Made by a program: the position numbers and the translations under genes. Below, one piece after another: positions 5,393 to 6,225 of a DNA stretch of 6,225 nucleotides. Positions within the stretch are counted from its first letter, which is position 1; every line of letters begins with the position of its first letter. Origin of the DNA: an uncultured Coriobacteriia bacterium (GTDB lineage: Bacteria > Actinomycetota > Coriobacteriia > Coriobacteriales > QAMH01); the NCBI GenBank assembly GCA_902493755.1, contig CABURF010000076.1:1-6225 (forward strand), written 5' to 3'. Under the pieces are notes generated by a model. It saw only the letters and a program-made list of their open reading frames with translations. It was not told where the DNA came from and did no database searches.

Positions 5393-6225
5393 CTAGGAAC
5401 CATAACCATAAACCGTCGCATTATATGCGGCAACGTAATCGCGAATGTCCATCTCGAGTTCGGCGTTCATGCCCTGACCAGCCGTGCTTTCCACTCGCTC
5501 GACCTCGGGTGCCTGCGCATGGATGGTGCTCTGGGCTACGCATTGGTCACCGGTGATCACGCCAACGCAGCGGACGAGCGAGGTGATGACCGAGGTAACG
5601 GGTGACGGCCCCATTCTGTCCTCGAGTGCGACAAGAGGAACCGAGGCGACGATGTTCTCGCCTTGGCGCCAGGTGATGGTACCGACGGTATCCCCCTTAG
5701 CAACGCCATCGGGCTTGTCGGTGAGGCGCACGTCAATCGCAATGTCGCCGTTGAAGTCGAAGACCATGCCCGTGACTTCCTCTAAGACGCCCGCTTTCAC
5801 GGTCTTGTCGAGAAAGCCGCTCATGGGGGCATCGACGAGTACCTGTTCGGCGGACGCAAGCGTGTACGGACGATAATGGGTGAAGCCCCAGTCAAGAAGC
5901 TTATAGGCATCGATGAAACGCTGGACCTCGTCGGTGGAGTCAAGTACGACGGCGTAAAGCTCGACTCCATTTTTGCGGGCGGCAGCCGCGAGACATTGCC
6001 CCGCCTTGTTCGTGAAACCGGTCTTGACGCCAATGCAATCGTCCCAGGTGGCGAGCAAGGCGTTGGTCGTGAGCAGCTCCTTGGGCTCGCCACTGAGGTT
6101 AAGCGTGCAAGACTTCATGCCGACGATCTCGCGGAAGGTCGGGTCCTGCATGGCATAGCGCACGATGACGCTGATGTCGGCCGCCGACGAATAATGCTCA
6201 TCGGCCGCAAGCCCTTCATCGAGCC
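5393..6225 (-). CDS. D-alanyl-D-alanine carboxypeptidase, S11 family (N-terminus outside window)
   Basis: A low-molecular-mass penicillin-binding protein that removes the terminal D-Ala of peptidoglycan stem peptides outside the membrane, setting the level of cross-linking. Only the last 276 residues are visible; the signal peptide and the SxxK and SxN active-site motifs lie beyond the right edge. The visible part opens with EHYSSAADISVIVRYAM, matching the HxSTAxDM helix of the family, then FREIV, then the third active-site motif GVKTGFT (KTG at 6025-6017). Residues of the C-terminal beta domain follow (TVKAGVLEEV through VPLVALEDRMG, about 5806 to 5610). After it comes a tail of about 70 residues containing two Cys, an acidic stretch and a Tyr-rich end (YNATVYGYGS), without a clear amphipathic anchor helix. 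Stop TAG at 5395-5393. Same strand as all downstream genes, 60 bases before the FHA gene. DacA/DacF-type assignment is not possible from this part. Confidence 0.94.
   Translation of the reverse strand, partial: LDEGLAADEHYSSAADISVIVRYAMQDPTFREIVGMKSCTLNLSGEPKELLTTNALLATWDDCIGVKTGFTNKAGQCLAAAARKNGVELYAVVLDSTDEVQRFIDAYKLLDWGFTHYRPYTLASAEQVLVDAPMSGFLDKTVKAGVLEEVTGMVFDFNGDIAIDVRLTDKPDGVAKGDTVGTITWRQGENIVASVPLVALEDRMGPSPVTSVITSLVRCVGVITGDQCVAQSTIHAQAPEVERVESTAGQGMNAELEMDIRDYVAAYNATVYGYGS

Noticed and set aside
4127..5605. A 492-codon open frame on the plus strand
   Set aside because: It lies antisense to the ligase, FHA and carboxypeptidase genes, crosses all their boundaries, shows no recognisable motif, and such long antisense frames are common in GC-rich genes.

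Overview
The window is a compact set of six genes, all on the minus strand, so transcription runs from the right edge to the left edge. It is rich in G and C (roughly 57-60% by eye). Gene junctions are 60, 30, 19 and 2 bases, and the last one overlaps. No stretch over 300 bases lacks a gene, and I see no rRNA, tRNA, CRISPR array, insertion sequence or phage gene. The gene content (an oxygen-sensitive ferredoxin-linked 2-oxoacid oxidoreductase, an FHA protein with a zinc ribbon, a PrsA-like lipoprotein, frequent GTG starts) suggests a strict anaerobe of the Gram-positive type. A gut Coriobacteriia (Eggerthellaceae-like actinomycete) is my best guess and a Clostridia member is the alternative. 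This is inference, because no marker gene is present.

Right part (6225 to 4883): the C-terminal part of a secreted D-alanyl-D-alanine carboxypeptidase (penicillin-binding protein, peptidase family S11) is followed after 60 bases by a small zinc-ribbon/FHA protein that starts at GTG. The 60-base gap holds a possible extended -10 promoter and a small inverted repeat. Both genes point to cell-wall maintenance and Ser/Thr-phosphorylation signalling.

Middle part (4852 to 839): an AMP-forming acyl-CoA ligase is followed by the two subunits of indolepyruvate:ferredoxin oxidoreductase (iorA, iorB). This reads as one metabolic module. IOR interconverts an aryl-pyruvate and an aryl-acetyl-CoA with ferredoxin, and the ligase joins a free acid to CoA. 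Together they could salvage aryl acids (indoleacetate, phenylacetate, 4-hydroxyphenylacetate) into aromatic amino acids by reductive carboxylation, or run the other way and ferment aromatic amino acids to aryl acids.

Left part (842 to the left edge): a lipoprotein of the SurA/PrsA foldase type begins at a GTG that overlaps the iorB stop codon (GTGA). It has a clear lipobox, a SurA-like N-terminal region and a parvulin-like region that appears to lack the usual active-site histidine. It runs off the window.

Most unusual points: the three-gene aryl-acid module, its overlap with an extracellular chaperone gene, the apparently non-catalytic parvulin region, a non-standard FHA phosphate-binding motif with a possible N-terminal phospho-threonine switch, and an unusual C-terminal tail on the carboxypeptidase.
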